From: Zygnema circumcarinatum
Lineage: Eukaryota > Streptophyta > Zygnematophyceae > Zygnematales > Zygnemataceae
DNA length: 64,000 nt
Direction of reading: 5' to 3'
Assembly: GCA_037447605.1 (NCBI GenBank)
Contig: CM074804.1
Coordinates: 3,483,241 to 3,547,240, forward strand
Under the pieces are notes generated by a model. That model saw nothing but the letters and a program-made list of their open reading frames with translations, was not told the DNA's origin and searched no databases. The position numbers were made by a program, and so were the translations under genes. Positions 1 through 10,801 of this stretch are shown piece after piece. Every line of letters begins with the position of its first letter. The stretch's first letter is position 1.

Positions 1-49
1 GAATAAGAAGAGTGGATGAGAATAACTTGAGATTTTCCTTCGTGTGCAG

Positions 50-636
50 ATTGCATATAATGATTTTGTTGAATCAGGCTCACACAGTGCGGCACGGGAG
101 AAAGGTCTGGTAAGGAATCTGCGCTCTCAATGCCCACTCAAGAAAGCAGATGGTTTGGAAAGTGCATGTGGGATATCATTTGAACACGATGGTAATTGTG
201 AATAGAGGCTTGATGGAATACACTCATAAATTGTGCTGCTCAAGGATTGGTTTATTGTTGACTCTTAACATGTGGAATCATATATGTCGCATGCATCCTT
301 ATAACTCTGAAGAACCTATGGATAAGTTTGAATCAGCCGGGTTATAGCAGCTGGATGCCGCATGTTGCAAGTTAACAGCTATGGGAACGAACTCAATGAA
401 GCAAAACTTTCTGCCTGCCATCTGATGGTGGAATGAGGAAACACTGGACTGTAACACAGTGGATGGGAAGCCATGCGTTGTTGTGCACATGGTGCGGCAG
501 GCCAAGGCTACGTGAGCATGTGACACTCGCAAGCAACTGACTGGTTGTGCGTGTGTCGGCTTGACAGCTGCGCTCTGAAGGCAAGGAGTACATCGTGCAA
601 GAAGGAGATGTGCTCCTCTTCAGATTCAATGTATGA
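50..636 (+). CDS. YchF-type GTP-binding protein, last two exons (5' truncated)
   Basis: Only the C-terminus is in the window. The first exon (50-109, after acceptor tgtgcag) encodes IAYNDFVESGSHSAAREKGL; the last exon (568-636, after ttgacag) encodes LRSEGKEYIVQEGDVLLFRF followed by NV and stop. The phases join exactly (CTG|CTG). The ending GKxYIVQxGDVxxFxFNV is the signature C-terminal TGS-like domain of the YchF family. YchF proteins are P-loop ATPases/GTPases that bind ribosomes. The FxFNV terminus is bacterial/organellar in style, unlike the longer tail of cytosolic OLA1, so this is probably the plastid or mitochondrial paralogue. The G domain lies upstream of the window. It is convergent with the next gene. 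Confidence 0.85.
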
Positions 637-1489
637 TTAAGGCCATGGCCATATTCCTTCATTCGCTTTTCTGGAAGGCTATTCTTTGTGACGGTGTTGA
701 CTTTTTCATCACTTATCAAGCAATTTTGCAGCTTTTCTGTACATGCTGTACAAGGAGCGTAGTCTCTCGGCTCTCCTTTCTGAGGGTCTTTTAATGTCGA
801 GAAATAAATCTAGGTGTCGCCTACGTTGAAGACCTTATAAAGTTCATTCATCAGCCATCCTCGTCTTGACGACTCCTTTTTCAGTAGGACCGGCTGTTTT
901 CACTAAGCACTTTATACAGTATGGAGTGCTGATTCCCACGTTCATTGACATGGTTATACTGGTACTACATGCACAAACAAATGTGAGGTGGAAAAAACCG
1001 ATGATTGACAAGAAGGTTTACAAAGTTGAAAACAGAGAATTGAACTGAACTGCGATGGACATGGACATGGACCACAGCAACTGCAATCCTAATAAGAGCA
1101 CGATAATCGTCAGCGATCACACACTTGCTTGGGACCAACTTCACTGTGCAAAACAACTGGACTGAAAACTGGCTGGCTATGAACATCAAGGAAACCCTAC
1201 GGCGCATATGACAGACGAGCCCTCACTACCTCTACCAACTTGAAACCAGAGGCAGGGAATCCTCACAGTACTGATAACATAGCTGACACCCCTTGCAGCC
1301 CCCTCCAGCTCAGCCCTACACACAACATGAGGTTTCCTGCTTTGGACGGAACAAACATTTATCTGCAAGTTGCCGCCCTGTGAACCTTATCACAGCAAGC
1401 GAGGGGTAAAGAATCCCGCCAGAAACCTGCTGCCCACCAGATCAGGCTACGATGTTTACAATGAAGCGAACATAGCAGCAACGCCTCCT
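637..1489. other. shared 3' flank of two convergent genes
   Basis: No convincing coding sequence. The stretch separates two stop codons that face each other. An AATAAA at 803-808 could be the poly(A) signal of the upstream gene. Short open frames here have no conserved-looking content. Confidence 0.6.
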
Positions 1490-4400
1490 TCAAGGTGGGG
1501 CTGATACCAGCATAGGGTCTTTCCAAGAGAGGCCATAGCGCCCATTAGACGTTGGCTTGCTCTCTGGTGCCGCTCCATTTGCAAGAGGTTGAGAAGCCGC
1601 ATCAGTAGGAGGAGTTTCCGTAGTCTCCATCACCGTGGCCAGAGAGAAAATGCCTGGAAAATTCAATGAGGACATTCTGACATTAGCATTCTGAAAAGTG
1701 CCTGCGTTTGACCCATGCAGGACGTGATGGCGACATGTAATGGAATAGAGGGAAGAGGCCTGACGTAACGCTTACCAGAACGAGCCTCATCTACAGAAGA
1801 CCCACCAGATTTTGGAGCCTCGACCCGCCTCGATATGTCGTCTGCATACTTTGCCTGCCTGCAGAAGGCAGCCATAGGTGTCAGACAATTATGAAAAACA
1901 CAAGCAATTATATTCGAGTTGAACCGCTACTACTCTAAACAACATAAAAACCTCCTCTTCCAGCTCAAACATACAGTCTTGTACATCCCTGACTAGAATA
2001 TCACAAGAATATCAGCCACTCACTTCTTCTCCGTCAATTTTGGGCTCGGCCGATAATACTTGAGGTAACCATCCCATGGTACTTTCTTTATGCCAGCACG
2101 GGTCGCTATCATGTCACGTACCCTGCAGAAAGCTGTCTGGCCCACTTAAGAACTTGGGGCGTCCAGCTCGGAATAAAAGCAAAGATTGCAATGCGTTGCT
2201 CTCTGGGTACATTGCAAACTTGTGAGAACCAAGGAGCCACACCTTTCTGCAAACTCAATGGCTGTCTCGTCTTGGCGTCTCTTTTGGGGCTCCAAATACC
2301 AAACATCGCAAACGACAGCCCAGGAAGTCATGAGTCGCAACAGATGCATAGTAAATGACTGTCTGCGAGGAAAACCGTGTTAAAGGAGGAAATTAGGTAT
2401 CTGCACACACAAGGACCGCTGCGTGTGGAAGGAAGGCCAGTGAACGAGAATGATGACTTACTTGCGACTGTTCCAAAAGGCATCGACAAAAATTTTGTTG
2501 TATTTGATAGCGATGGGACAAACCGTACAGTCCATCTCGAAGGCCCCCTATTGACAGCCAACCGCCGAGATCAGCACTTGCATTTTCACTTGCTCCGCAT
2601 TGCTGCACGCTCCATAAGATGAACTATGCAAAAGCCACAGCTTCAGGTAGGTACCTTCTTGAACATGACAGTATATTCATTGTTCACACACGTTCCCTCA
2701 GGAAAAATAAGAAGTGGATTGCTGTCAGGATCCTGGACATGCTGCTTGATTCTGCACCAGCAGCCCCGCACAGTTTCAAAACTGTAGAAATAGTGGCCAC
2801 TTTTGATCAGCAAACAATGCCAAGGCACAAACTTGAGTCCAATATGAAGCAGATAACCAAAAAGGGAGTCGCCTACTTTTGTCCCACCAATGCCCGATCT
2901 TTCGACTCAGTACGGTTGAACCAAATACAACCAAGACTTCCCAGGATTGAAGTTTGCACCAGCCCTGTCAAAAAGGCAAAAACCCTGCCAGATGATGAGT
3001 ACAAATTCTTCATACAACATAGAACATAGAATAAACTGACTGCATGCGTCAGCCAAGCAGTAGAGGAGTCAGCGCGCACCAACCCAGCCCGGATGCTTCT
3101 GCATGATGACAGCAAACGCCGTCATTTGCTCCAATATTATAAAATCAATCATGGAGGTGTGATTGGCCACCCAGACCTGACACAATGCAAATAACACAGA
3201 AAGGCTGCTTGTCTCAGCTCCAAGCACACAGCAAGAAATAATCGTTTGCATCGGCAAACAAGCTGGCGTATACAACTGGTCAGCCGAAGGCTGCAATGAA
3301 GGTTGTCTGCATGGCTGTCATAGAGATAAACTACTACCTGATAGAGTAAAATTGAAGTCATTTCACTCCTTCGTTCTGTGGAGCACTACACGAATTGTTT
3401 AATTGACCTAAAAGATCTATTGCTATGTGCATCGATGTAATGCATGCTGAAATTTTGAACTAGCGGAAAATCCGTTGAAGTCGGTAGCTAGGACCTCAAA
3501 CTTTCGAGGGCCCTGTCAGCTTCGCTTGCTGCAGAAAAGGTGACCTCCTTCTTTTCCAAGAAATACAAGTCTTACACACGCAAAACAATGTAAAGGAACA
3601 ACTCAGCTCTTCTTACATGGTTAGTGCGATTGCTAGGTCGAGGTCCATGGTACTTCACGACTCCAGTCCAAGAAGCCACAAACACGCTGCACATCATTTC
3701 CACCATGCTCCTCTGCAGATTTTTTCACAAAAAAAATGATTTTCCTCAGACACCTGTATAGGTCAAATCTACATCAGCCAATTTAACACGGCATTTTTAT
3801 TTTTCCAATCCTGTCAATCATTTGCATGAAAAGGATGACAGAGAAGCTGTACAAATTCTTTTGACCGTCCCTACGAAAATCTACTCTATCAAGTACCTGA
3901 AAAAGTCTTGAGACAAATGAAGAGAATGTACCTCCAAGCTTTTCCGCAACTTGTCATGTCCTTTCAAAGCAAAATGCACCGGCAGGAAAAACAGTAGGAA
4001 AATTATCCATCCTATAATGACAAGTAGAAGCCTGCATCGACAAACGCTCCCGAAAGTTTTCAAAATGCAGATGCGAGAGAAGGTAGTGAAGAGCAAAATG
4101 TTGTTGCCACCCTTTTCATACGACATCTCAGAATAAGTCACGCGGGAAAGCCTTCAATTGGCTCCCTACATGGTTGATGAGCAGCAGGTACAAGATATTG
4201 GGCTAGGTAAGGATATGTAAACCGACCTACATGGGAACAAAATGACGTAGCGAACAAAAACTCCCATACACCAAAGAGGGAAGAGGTAGATGTTCCAGTT
4301 CCATGGTTCTGGGGCATTGGACTTGAAGCAGCGCGTGAAAGAGTCCTGCAAGCCCCAATGCAGTTTCTATAAGGACCTTTGCTGCGTTAGAAAATAAGGT

Positions 4401-5098
4401 TGAAGGAACGTTCTATCTTGACCCCCTACGGTGGCTTCGGAGGCGGAACTTACATCCACAATAGCGCTCGCTGCTTCATTCAGCGTTGGGGAAATATCCA
4501 GTAGTTCGTTTCTGATTAGAAAAATGGGGTCAAGGACTCATCCTGATAATATCTTCGTGTGCATCGTCATGTTGACAATACTTAGGAAATATACGAGGAA
4601 ATGCCTGCAAGTTATTGTTTTAAGTTACATGTCCTGGATACACTTTTTTTTTTTTAAAACTCACATTAAAGATGGGCACCCAGCCCGTGATAAAGCTTAT
4701 TATTGCATTGTTAACACCAGCTAAATGGGCACAGGCCGCATTTCTACGTGTTACTCGATATCCGGATGATGAAAATCCCTGATAAAAGGCCGGGTATACT
4801 TTTGCTTTCTTGCCAAAATAAAAGTGGCAGCAGGACTGATTCAAGAAATTTTCCAAAAAGGTGACGTATGGCGTCACATCTGCATAAGCGATGAAGTTAG
4901 CGCTTCAAAGAAGACTAGAAGCGGATACAGAAGACTCTTCCCCAGTCCTGCAGTGTCCGTGGAGCTCCCCTCCACCAGCATCTCTTCCACATGCTTCTCA
5001 TACAAGTCAATCTCCGATTCCGAGGGTCCAAACAACGGCGCGTCGCGACTCTCGCTGCAAACGATCCTCCCCCGTCCTTGAAATGTGAGAAACAACAT
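1490..5098 (-). CDS. GPAT9: glycerol-3-phosphate acyltransferase 9 (ER, glycerolipid synthesis)
   Basis: Transfers an acyl group to sn-glycerol-3-phosphate, the first step of ER glycerolipid and storage-oil synthesis. Thirteen exons join in phase on the minus strand: 4929-5098, 4454-4511, 4227-4345, 3932-4031, 3617-3712, 3080-3176, 2877-2964, 2655-2751, 2462-2547, 2243-2362, 2024-2122, 1776-1858 and 1490-1653, giving 458 aa. All four acyltransferase blocks are present: NHTSMID (motif I), FNRTESKDR (II), FPEGTCVNN (III) and CPIAIKYN (IV). Also visible are LLDISPTLNEA, the membrane segment IIGWIIFLLFFLPVHF, and VPWDGYLKYYRPSPK near the C-terminus. The protein is longer than angiosperm GPAT9 (about 376 aa) because of a Thr/Pro/Ala-rich tail of about 80 residues ending SWKDPMLVSAPP. 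The start is the first in-frame ATG; an upstream non-coding exon cannot be excluded. Confidence 0.93.
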
Positions 5099-5935
5099 CC
5101 CTCAGACATGCCTGGGTCAAATCACAACTGTCTTACGAACCGCACAGGCCTCACTGCAATGGCTGCCCTCGCATATTTAAGCTCTTCAGCACGGCGCGCC
5201 AGGGCTAGCAACAATATCTGCAAGACTAGCTACAGAAAAAAAATCTTCTAATCCAGGACGGAGTGAGAGGCCGTGCAGCGTGCAGCGTCACCTGGAGCGC
5301 GCGGCCGGGCGGTAGACTGACATCTTCCTCGCCCTCCCTCTCCCCCTCGCTCTCGCTCAAGCTCTGTGCCCTGTGCGCCTCCTCCCGCCTCGGCCAGCCA
5401 TGCACGCGACTTCCGCAAGCCCGCTCGGCTCTGTTCGGACGTGCGCGGCCGCCATCCCATCGCCTGTCGGTCATGGCCATGGCCACGACCATGCCGAACA
5501 TGGCTCATGGCCGTGGACCATGCATGATGTCTGACGTGGCACAGCCCCCTGTTCGATGTCGGTCTCTCTGTCGCGTCAAAGCCGCGATAAAGGTCAACAT
5601 CGGCAACCGAGCCCGTACAGTACGGAAGGTCAGGTCTGTCCGACCGTCCGACCACACGTGACGTGACCCCCCCAGTGGGATTCGAGAGGCGGTCCGAGCG
5701 GGAGGGCGGAACTCGCCTCGCCCCTCTCCGTGCTCGCTCGCCTCCTGTTCTGTCGGCGCTGTGAGCTGCGAGGGAGCGATCGACGGACGGCCCGGAGGCG
5801 CGGGAGGGCCCGATCGGACGGCGGAGAGTGCAGCCAAAGGCTGCTCAGCCAGGCCGGGCCGGGCTGGCCCTGGGGCGGAGGCAAAAAAGGCTGCCTCGGG
5901 CCCCGGTCGCCTTGAGGCGTGGGGGGAGGGGCCAC
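5099..5935. promoter_or_regulatory. divergent promoter region, GC- and CT-rich
   Basis: About 840 bp between two divergent genes. It holds CT-rich tracts (5325-5370) and is strongly GC-rich after 5650, as expected for leader and promoter DNA. Open frames on both strands are low-complexity and compositional. No convincing TATA box was seen for the right-hand gene; TATTTAA near 5174 could serve the left one. Confidence 0.4.
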
Positions 5936-6120
5936 ATGGAGCCGTCTCTTCAAGAGCCGTCGGCTGCCTCACCCTCGGACGGCGGGCCGCAGGGGCAGGG
6001 CCAAGGGCAGGGCCAAGGGCAGGGCGGGGAGGAGGAGGCGGATGTTGACTACGGGCTGCTGCCGCAGTCGCATCATGGCGTCCATCAGAAGCATGTGCAC
6101 CATCATCAGCCCGACCTCTT

Positions 6121-6153
<33 letters not shown>

Positions 6154-8939
6154 ACCGGCGCTCCAGCCGCAATCGAGTCATTTACAGCAGCATTCCGCGC
6201 ATCTGCAACCGCAACCGACGTTTATTCAGCAGCAAGCAGGTCACCTGCAGCATCAGCACGTGCATACTTTACAGCAGCCACTGAGCCGTTTGCAACAGCA
6301 AGAAGGCGGATTGCAAGAATTGAATGGACTGCAATCCGGCCAATTTCAGCAGCAGCTCGTCCATCTCGAGCAACAGCCCGGTCATACGCAACGGCAATCC
6401 GATCACTTTCCACTGCAGTCTATTCACCTGGAGCCGCAGCCCAGCCATTCCCAGCAACAACCTGGTCACCTTCAACAACTGCAAAACCATCTTCAACAGA
6501 CTAATCACTTGCACCAGCAGACAAACCACTTTTCCCAGCAAGCAAGTGACATCCACCAGCAACCTAACATTCTTCGGCAACAGTCAAATCATCTTTCCCA
6601 GCAGGGTGATCTGCATGCAACTTTCTTGCGGCTAGGACAGAGTCAAGTCCAGTTGCAGAATCATTCCCTCGACGAAGGACTAGAACAGGGCCCTTTACAG
6701 GCTGGGAGTATTGACCAGGCACAGCAAGTGCTCGGGCCCAAGGATTCTAATAATGTGGAGGAACAGCAGGCCTTGTTGCAACTTGAAGGAGGGTCAGGCT
6801 CTGTGGGAGATATTGTGGAAAGAGAGGCCGACGAACAAGACATTTCTTTGCACTCATCAAACTTGGGCCTCAAGCAACAGCGAAAGATCTATGGCTCACT
6901 TGCTACAGTGTTCGCTGCAGCTATATACTGTGAAGCCCAGGAAGGGGATGGGGTTCTTTGCACCCCCCGCGATGGAGACCATCCGCAGAATGGTCGCTAT
7001 CTCTTTCAAAAGTATGTAGGAAAGATCAGTCAACACATGTGGAGATCATGTTTATTGGGCGCTTTTTCTGCGCTTGATGGAACTTCAACTAGTCGCATCC
7101 GTTTCAAAGGTGTACAGGTGCATGTGTTTCAGGGAATACGCTTTCGAGATGTTGCGAATCCAGAAGAGTGCGCCCGGTTTCGACAAGCAGTCTCTCGTGT
7201 TACCTTGAAGCCTGGCTTGACAGTGGGAGAACTTGAGCAGGACCTTGCCAGTTTGGCTTCGGCATGGTCTGTGATATACACTTCTCGCGAAAGGCGAATA
7301 CCCACGCTGCTTCCGATTCGGGCAAATTTGCCTAGCATACCCGCAAGTCTGCACTTCTTTTCCTGTGCCTCCTATTTTTTGAACTCCGTTTGCTTGCCAT
7401 TTGAATATCCCATGAAACTCTGAAGGTTAAACTTGTACGTTGACTTTTTTTTAGCACAACTTGGTGATTTTCAATTGTGAAGCAGATGTACTAAGAATGA
7501 AGATGAAGCTTACGTAATGGAGTTTATTCATTCTGCTGAACTGATTTAATCGAAAGGTTTCTTGCAGACTCTAAACCTGGCCGTGAAGTCAACATGTTGG
7601 ATTTGTCACAAGCTAACCAAGATTCAACGATAGCGGCATTGTTTGGTGGTGATCGAATGAAACAACAGCCAAACAAAAAACAGAAGCTGCACAGAGCTTT
7701 ACCTCAGCTTCTTGCCAAAAATTTGGCTGTTGCAAGGTGATTGTTTCACTCAAACCTCTTCCAAGCTCTTTAGTTCTACTTAGCAAATGGATGTTGTAAA
7801 GGAGACATGCTATGTGCTTGGTCCCCTTTCGGGAACTTGGAAAAGCAATCACAGTTGCAAATTAAATTAATGAACCTCCAGTCCGTCTGCTGCAAATTTC
7901 AAACATCAACTATTAAGGAGTACAAGGTGCCTAATCCTTGTAGAACATATCCTGATTGAACATGAAGCAGGATATGAGTGGTTCTGCTCTTGTGCACAAT
8001 TGCTATACAGCCATGTAGCTAATTTACTCTTTGGAATAGGAAACAGTGCATACGTTCCAAGAAATAAGAAATAAAACAAGTCAACAGTACTAAACAGAAG
8101 CTGGCTGTGAGCCGTCCAGGATAAGTATTCAACAATCGACTACGAGCTTCCCAAAGTCCAGGATATTCACTTAAAAAGGCATATTAATGTATTAAGTGTC
8201 TGTACGAAACGCAAGTGGTTGATATTCCTTGACAGTGAACTTTTTGGAAACAATCCGGACAAGTCATCATTAGTTAATGGACCTAAGAATCATACATTCA
8301 ACTCTTTTTTGCCTTCGAATTGTTGTATTCACTTTTTTTGTCATGGAGAAACATAATTGCTCTTTGTAAAGCAGGTCAATAGCAGGTGGAGAATTCCAAG
8401 AAACTTGCTAGCAGAAAATTGATGACATGGGATGCCGCTCTTTCTGACGCAGGGGCGTGGTACCTGCACAGCCAATACGGATTCAATATGGTGTGGGAAC
8501 TACTGACGATCCCAGGGCTTGGGTTCGGCCTGAGACTGCCCTTGACAAGCCTGCATACCGTCTTGGTCCAAAGCAGGAACAACAGGGGAAGATTCTGGTG
8601 TTCCGACTCACAGGGCTTCGAGAAGGCCTAGTCATCAATGGCTTCCACGTTAGCTTTGCCCTGACATCAGGAGGCGGTCCTGTGACTCTCGATGCACAGC
8701 TCAAAAGCCTAGCGGTGAACGTCAATGGTAGCACTTCAATCTCTATCGTCTGCTCCATGGCACAGGTAGCACTACGGCCCCTATCTTCGCAGCAAGCCAA
8801 CATGTCGGGCACTGCGGGAGCATCAGGGCTTGTTGTCCCTGTGAAGGAAGGTATCACATATTTTGTAGAGATAACTGGCGCAACTGCTGTCGGCGCTGCA
8901 GCCACTGTATACAATGTAGATGTCACTCTTACTGACTGA
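5936..8939 (+). CDS. unrecognised protein: Gln/His-rich N-terminus, conserved-looking C-terminal domain
   Basis: I do not recognise this protein. The first in-frame ATG is 5936. The N-terminal part of about 280 residues has GQ repeats, a pure Gln run (CAG tract at 6122-6151) and many QQ-x-H/N-x-L units (for example QQTNHLHQQTNHFSQQ). A non-repetitive part follows: KQQRKIYGSLATVFAAAIYC. Exon 1 ends at an uncertain donor between about 7010 and 7340; a strong candidate AAAA|GTATGT lies near 7013. A middle exon (about 7568-7737) begins SKPGREVNMLDLSQANQ and contains a basic stretch KQQPNKKQKLHRALPQ. The last exon starts at 8453 after tctgacgcag, joins AG|G in phase, and ends VYNVDVTLTD at 8939. 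The last exon looks like a beta-rich globular domain (GKILVFRLTGLREGLVING). A nuclear or RNA-associated role would be typical for Q-rich proteins but is only a guess. Confidence 0.65.
6122..6151 (+). repeat. (CAG)10 trinucleotide tract coding polyglutamine
   Basis: Ten uninterrupted CAG units in frame within the Gln/His-rich gene. Pure CAG runs are prone to length change, so this length may vary between strains. Confidence 0.95.
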
Positions 8940-9489
8940 AGATATCATGCCAATTGTATCACAATACGTCAACTCCAGGGCACTTAGTTTTGTTATCGAA
9001 CTCCCACCAGCATTCATGTACATGCACAAGGTAGGCTTAATCCATTTTCAGTCATTGTCTGACCTTTTCTTCCAGCCCCCTCTGTGAGCCAGAGGGAGCT
9101 TCCCTTGGCATTTCCCTTGCTGTATAAATATGATTTGAACCTTCGTTCTGACACTGGTTCTTGTGGTACTGCGAGAAGATGTCCAGTTTTGAAATTTTAA
9201 AAACTATTATCGCTATAGAGTTTCCCTTTGCGGTATGAAGCCGTGCCGCGTGTCAGAGATGTCCAGATTTGTATCTTTACGGCCAAAACGCATAAGTATT
9301 GCAGTTCTCTGTGATTGCACCGCTAACGACGCGAGCGAGCTTGTATATCTCACGGCCCCGAGATATTACATACAGCGGGTGTTCGCTTCATCTACAGTTC
9401 AGAATCGTAGCTCACCTCAGCCTGCGGTTGAGGCTCACAACTCCAGCATCGAAATCTGAGGGCAAATAGCGGTGCCGTAGTGTACTGTA
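8940..9489. other. 3' flank, nothing recognised
   Basis: AT-rich sequence after the stop of the Q-rich gene. No coding sequence, structured RNA or repeat was recognised before the repeat-rich block that starts near 9490. Confidence 0.5.
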
Positions 9490-10560
9490 CAGGTCGGACC
9501 ATCGGATTAACGATTGGAATGGTATCGAACCATTAGGTCACGGACCATGAGTTGCCAGAAGTTGCCAACCATTGGCATAGGACTATAGATCCGTATGTAT
9601 CAAACGCGTGTATTAATACACTGTATAATACATGCGTATTATACAACATTTTCAAAATACAGTGTATTTTTAATGTATTTAACGTATTTTTTTTATTTTC
9701 GTGGTTAGTTGAACAAAATCTGATTATAATATTGAAATTCCAGCACTTGCCAAGTCACGTCACTTGCCAAACACTCAACACGTGTGACTTGGCACGTACA
9801 TGTTCGTACACCTATTCCGTATATGATTTCCGTACGGATATATGTTCCGATTGTACGGCTGTTAACAGTTGCGTTAAGGTATTATACAGTGTATAATACA
9901 GTATTAATACTGTATTATACATTGTATCGAACCTCAAACTGTATAATACGGATCTATACATAGGACACAGCCAGCCATTGCCAACGGACCATCGGACCAA
10001 GACCATCGGATGCCAGTGGTTGCCAACCATTCCAACGGTTGCAAACCATTGGCCTTAACTTTTGCCAAAAGTTACAACCATTAGATTCAATGGTTGGCAA
10101 CCATTGTCTACAGACATTCTGAACGTTACAAACTCTTTTGCTGAGTTTTTATCGTAATATGCAGGATATTGGTTGAAGTGTGTCGCTACCATGACACAAT
10201 ATTCGACGAGGATTCAAATCATCTATTCTGTGCGCAACATTTTCCGCTTTTTAGGTAATGATTTATAATCATTGCAATGGTTGGAACCGTTGATGGGCGG
10301 ACTAGTCAACCATTGGCAATCTGGATGGATGGATAATTCAATGATGGATGGATGGTTGGATGCAGAGCGGGGGGATGATATATTGAACTCACGATGGCAA
10401 AGCCATCAAACGTACATGAAGGAAATCAACATCGGGAACCAAAGGGAGCGGTCACAATGGACGAAAGGTCAAAGAAAAAGTTGGATGTCAATGATTAACA
10501 ATCGTTTAATGGTTGCCAACCATTGGCTTAGAACCCAATAACCCTTGCTAATTGTCGCCA
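9490..10560. repeat. repeat-rich spacer with CCATTGG words and GTATAATAC palindromes
   Basis: Dense copies of ACCATTGG, TTGCCAACC and GGACCATCGG words lie on both strands. Between about 9575 and 9970 the block has inverted ends: TATAGATCCGTA on the left and its complement in the right end near 9950. Internal self-complementary runs such as ACTGTATAATACA and AGTATTAATACTGTATTATAC are present. This resembles a non-autonomous inverted-repeat element. No open frame of interest is present. Confidence 0.7.
10372..10425 (+). repeat. short dispersed repeat copy with hairpin core TCACGATGGC..GCCATC
   Basis: The run TTGAACTCACGATGGC, three bases, then GCCATCAAA and GTACATGAA recurs almost exactly at 63139-63175. 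In both copies it is preceded by a G-run. The core forms a small stem (GATGGC/GCCATC) with a 3-nt loop. Confidence 0.75.
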
Positions 10561-10600
10561 CCATTGGATGCCAATGGTTGCCAGCCATTGGACGGCCAAC

Positions 10601-10630
10601 CATGCCATGCCATGCCATGCCATGCCATGC
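10601..10630 (+). repeat. (CATGC)6 pentanucleotide microsatellite
   Basis: Six perfect CATGC units about 170 bp upstream of the adenine phosphoribosyltransferase start codon. Confidence 0.95.
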
Positions 10631-10801
10631 AATGGTCCGACATGGGCAACGCCATATCTAGAGCGTACCGTATCGCCAGTGCGGTATGGGCCGTATCGAA
10701 TAGCGGCTCCATCCCATGTGGTCCCCCCCCTTCCTCCTGCACCACTCTCCCTCAATCCTAACTCCCCCTTCCCTCCCTCCTGCCCTCTCCGCCCTTCAGC
10801 C

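Noticed and set aside
50-636. Bacterial contamination, suggested by the bacterial-type YchF ending
   Set aside because: The two coding blocks are separated by a GT-AG intron and join in phase, so this is a nuclear gene of organellar type.
2377-3029. Two plus-strand frames of 81 and 136 codons
   Set aside because: They lie antisense to GPAT9 exons encoding motifs II-IV, which account for the open reading.
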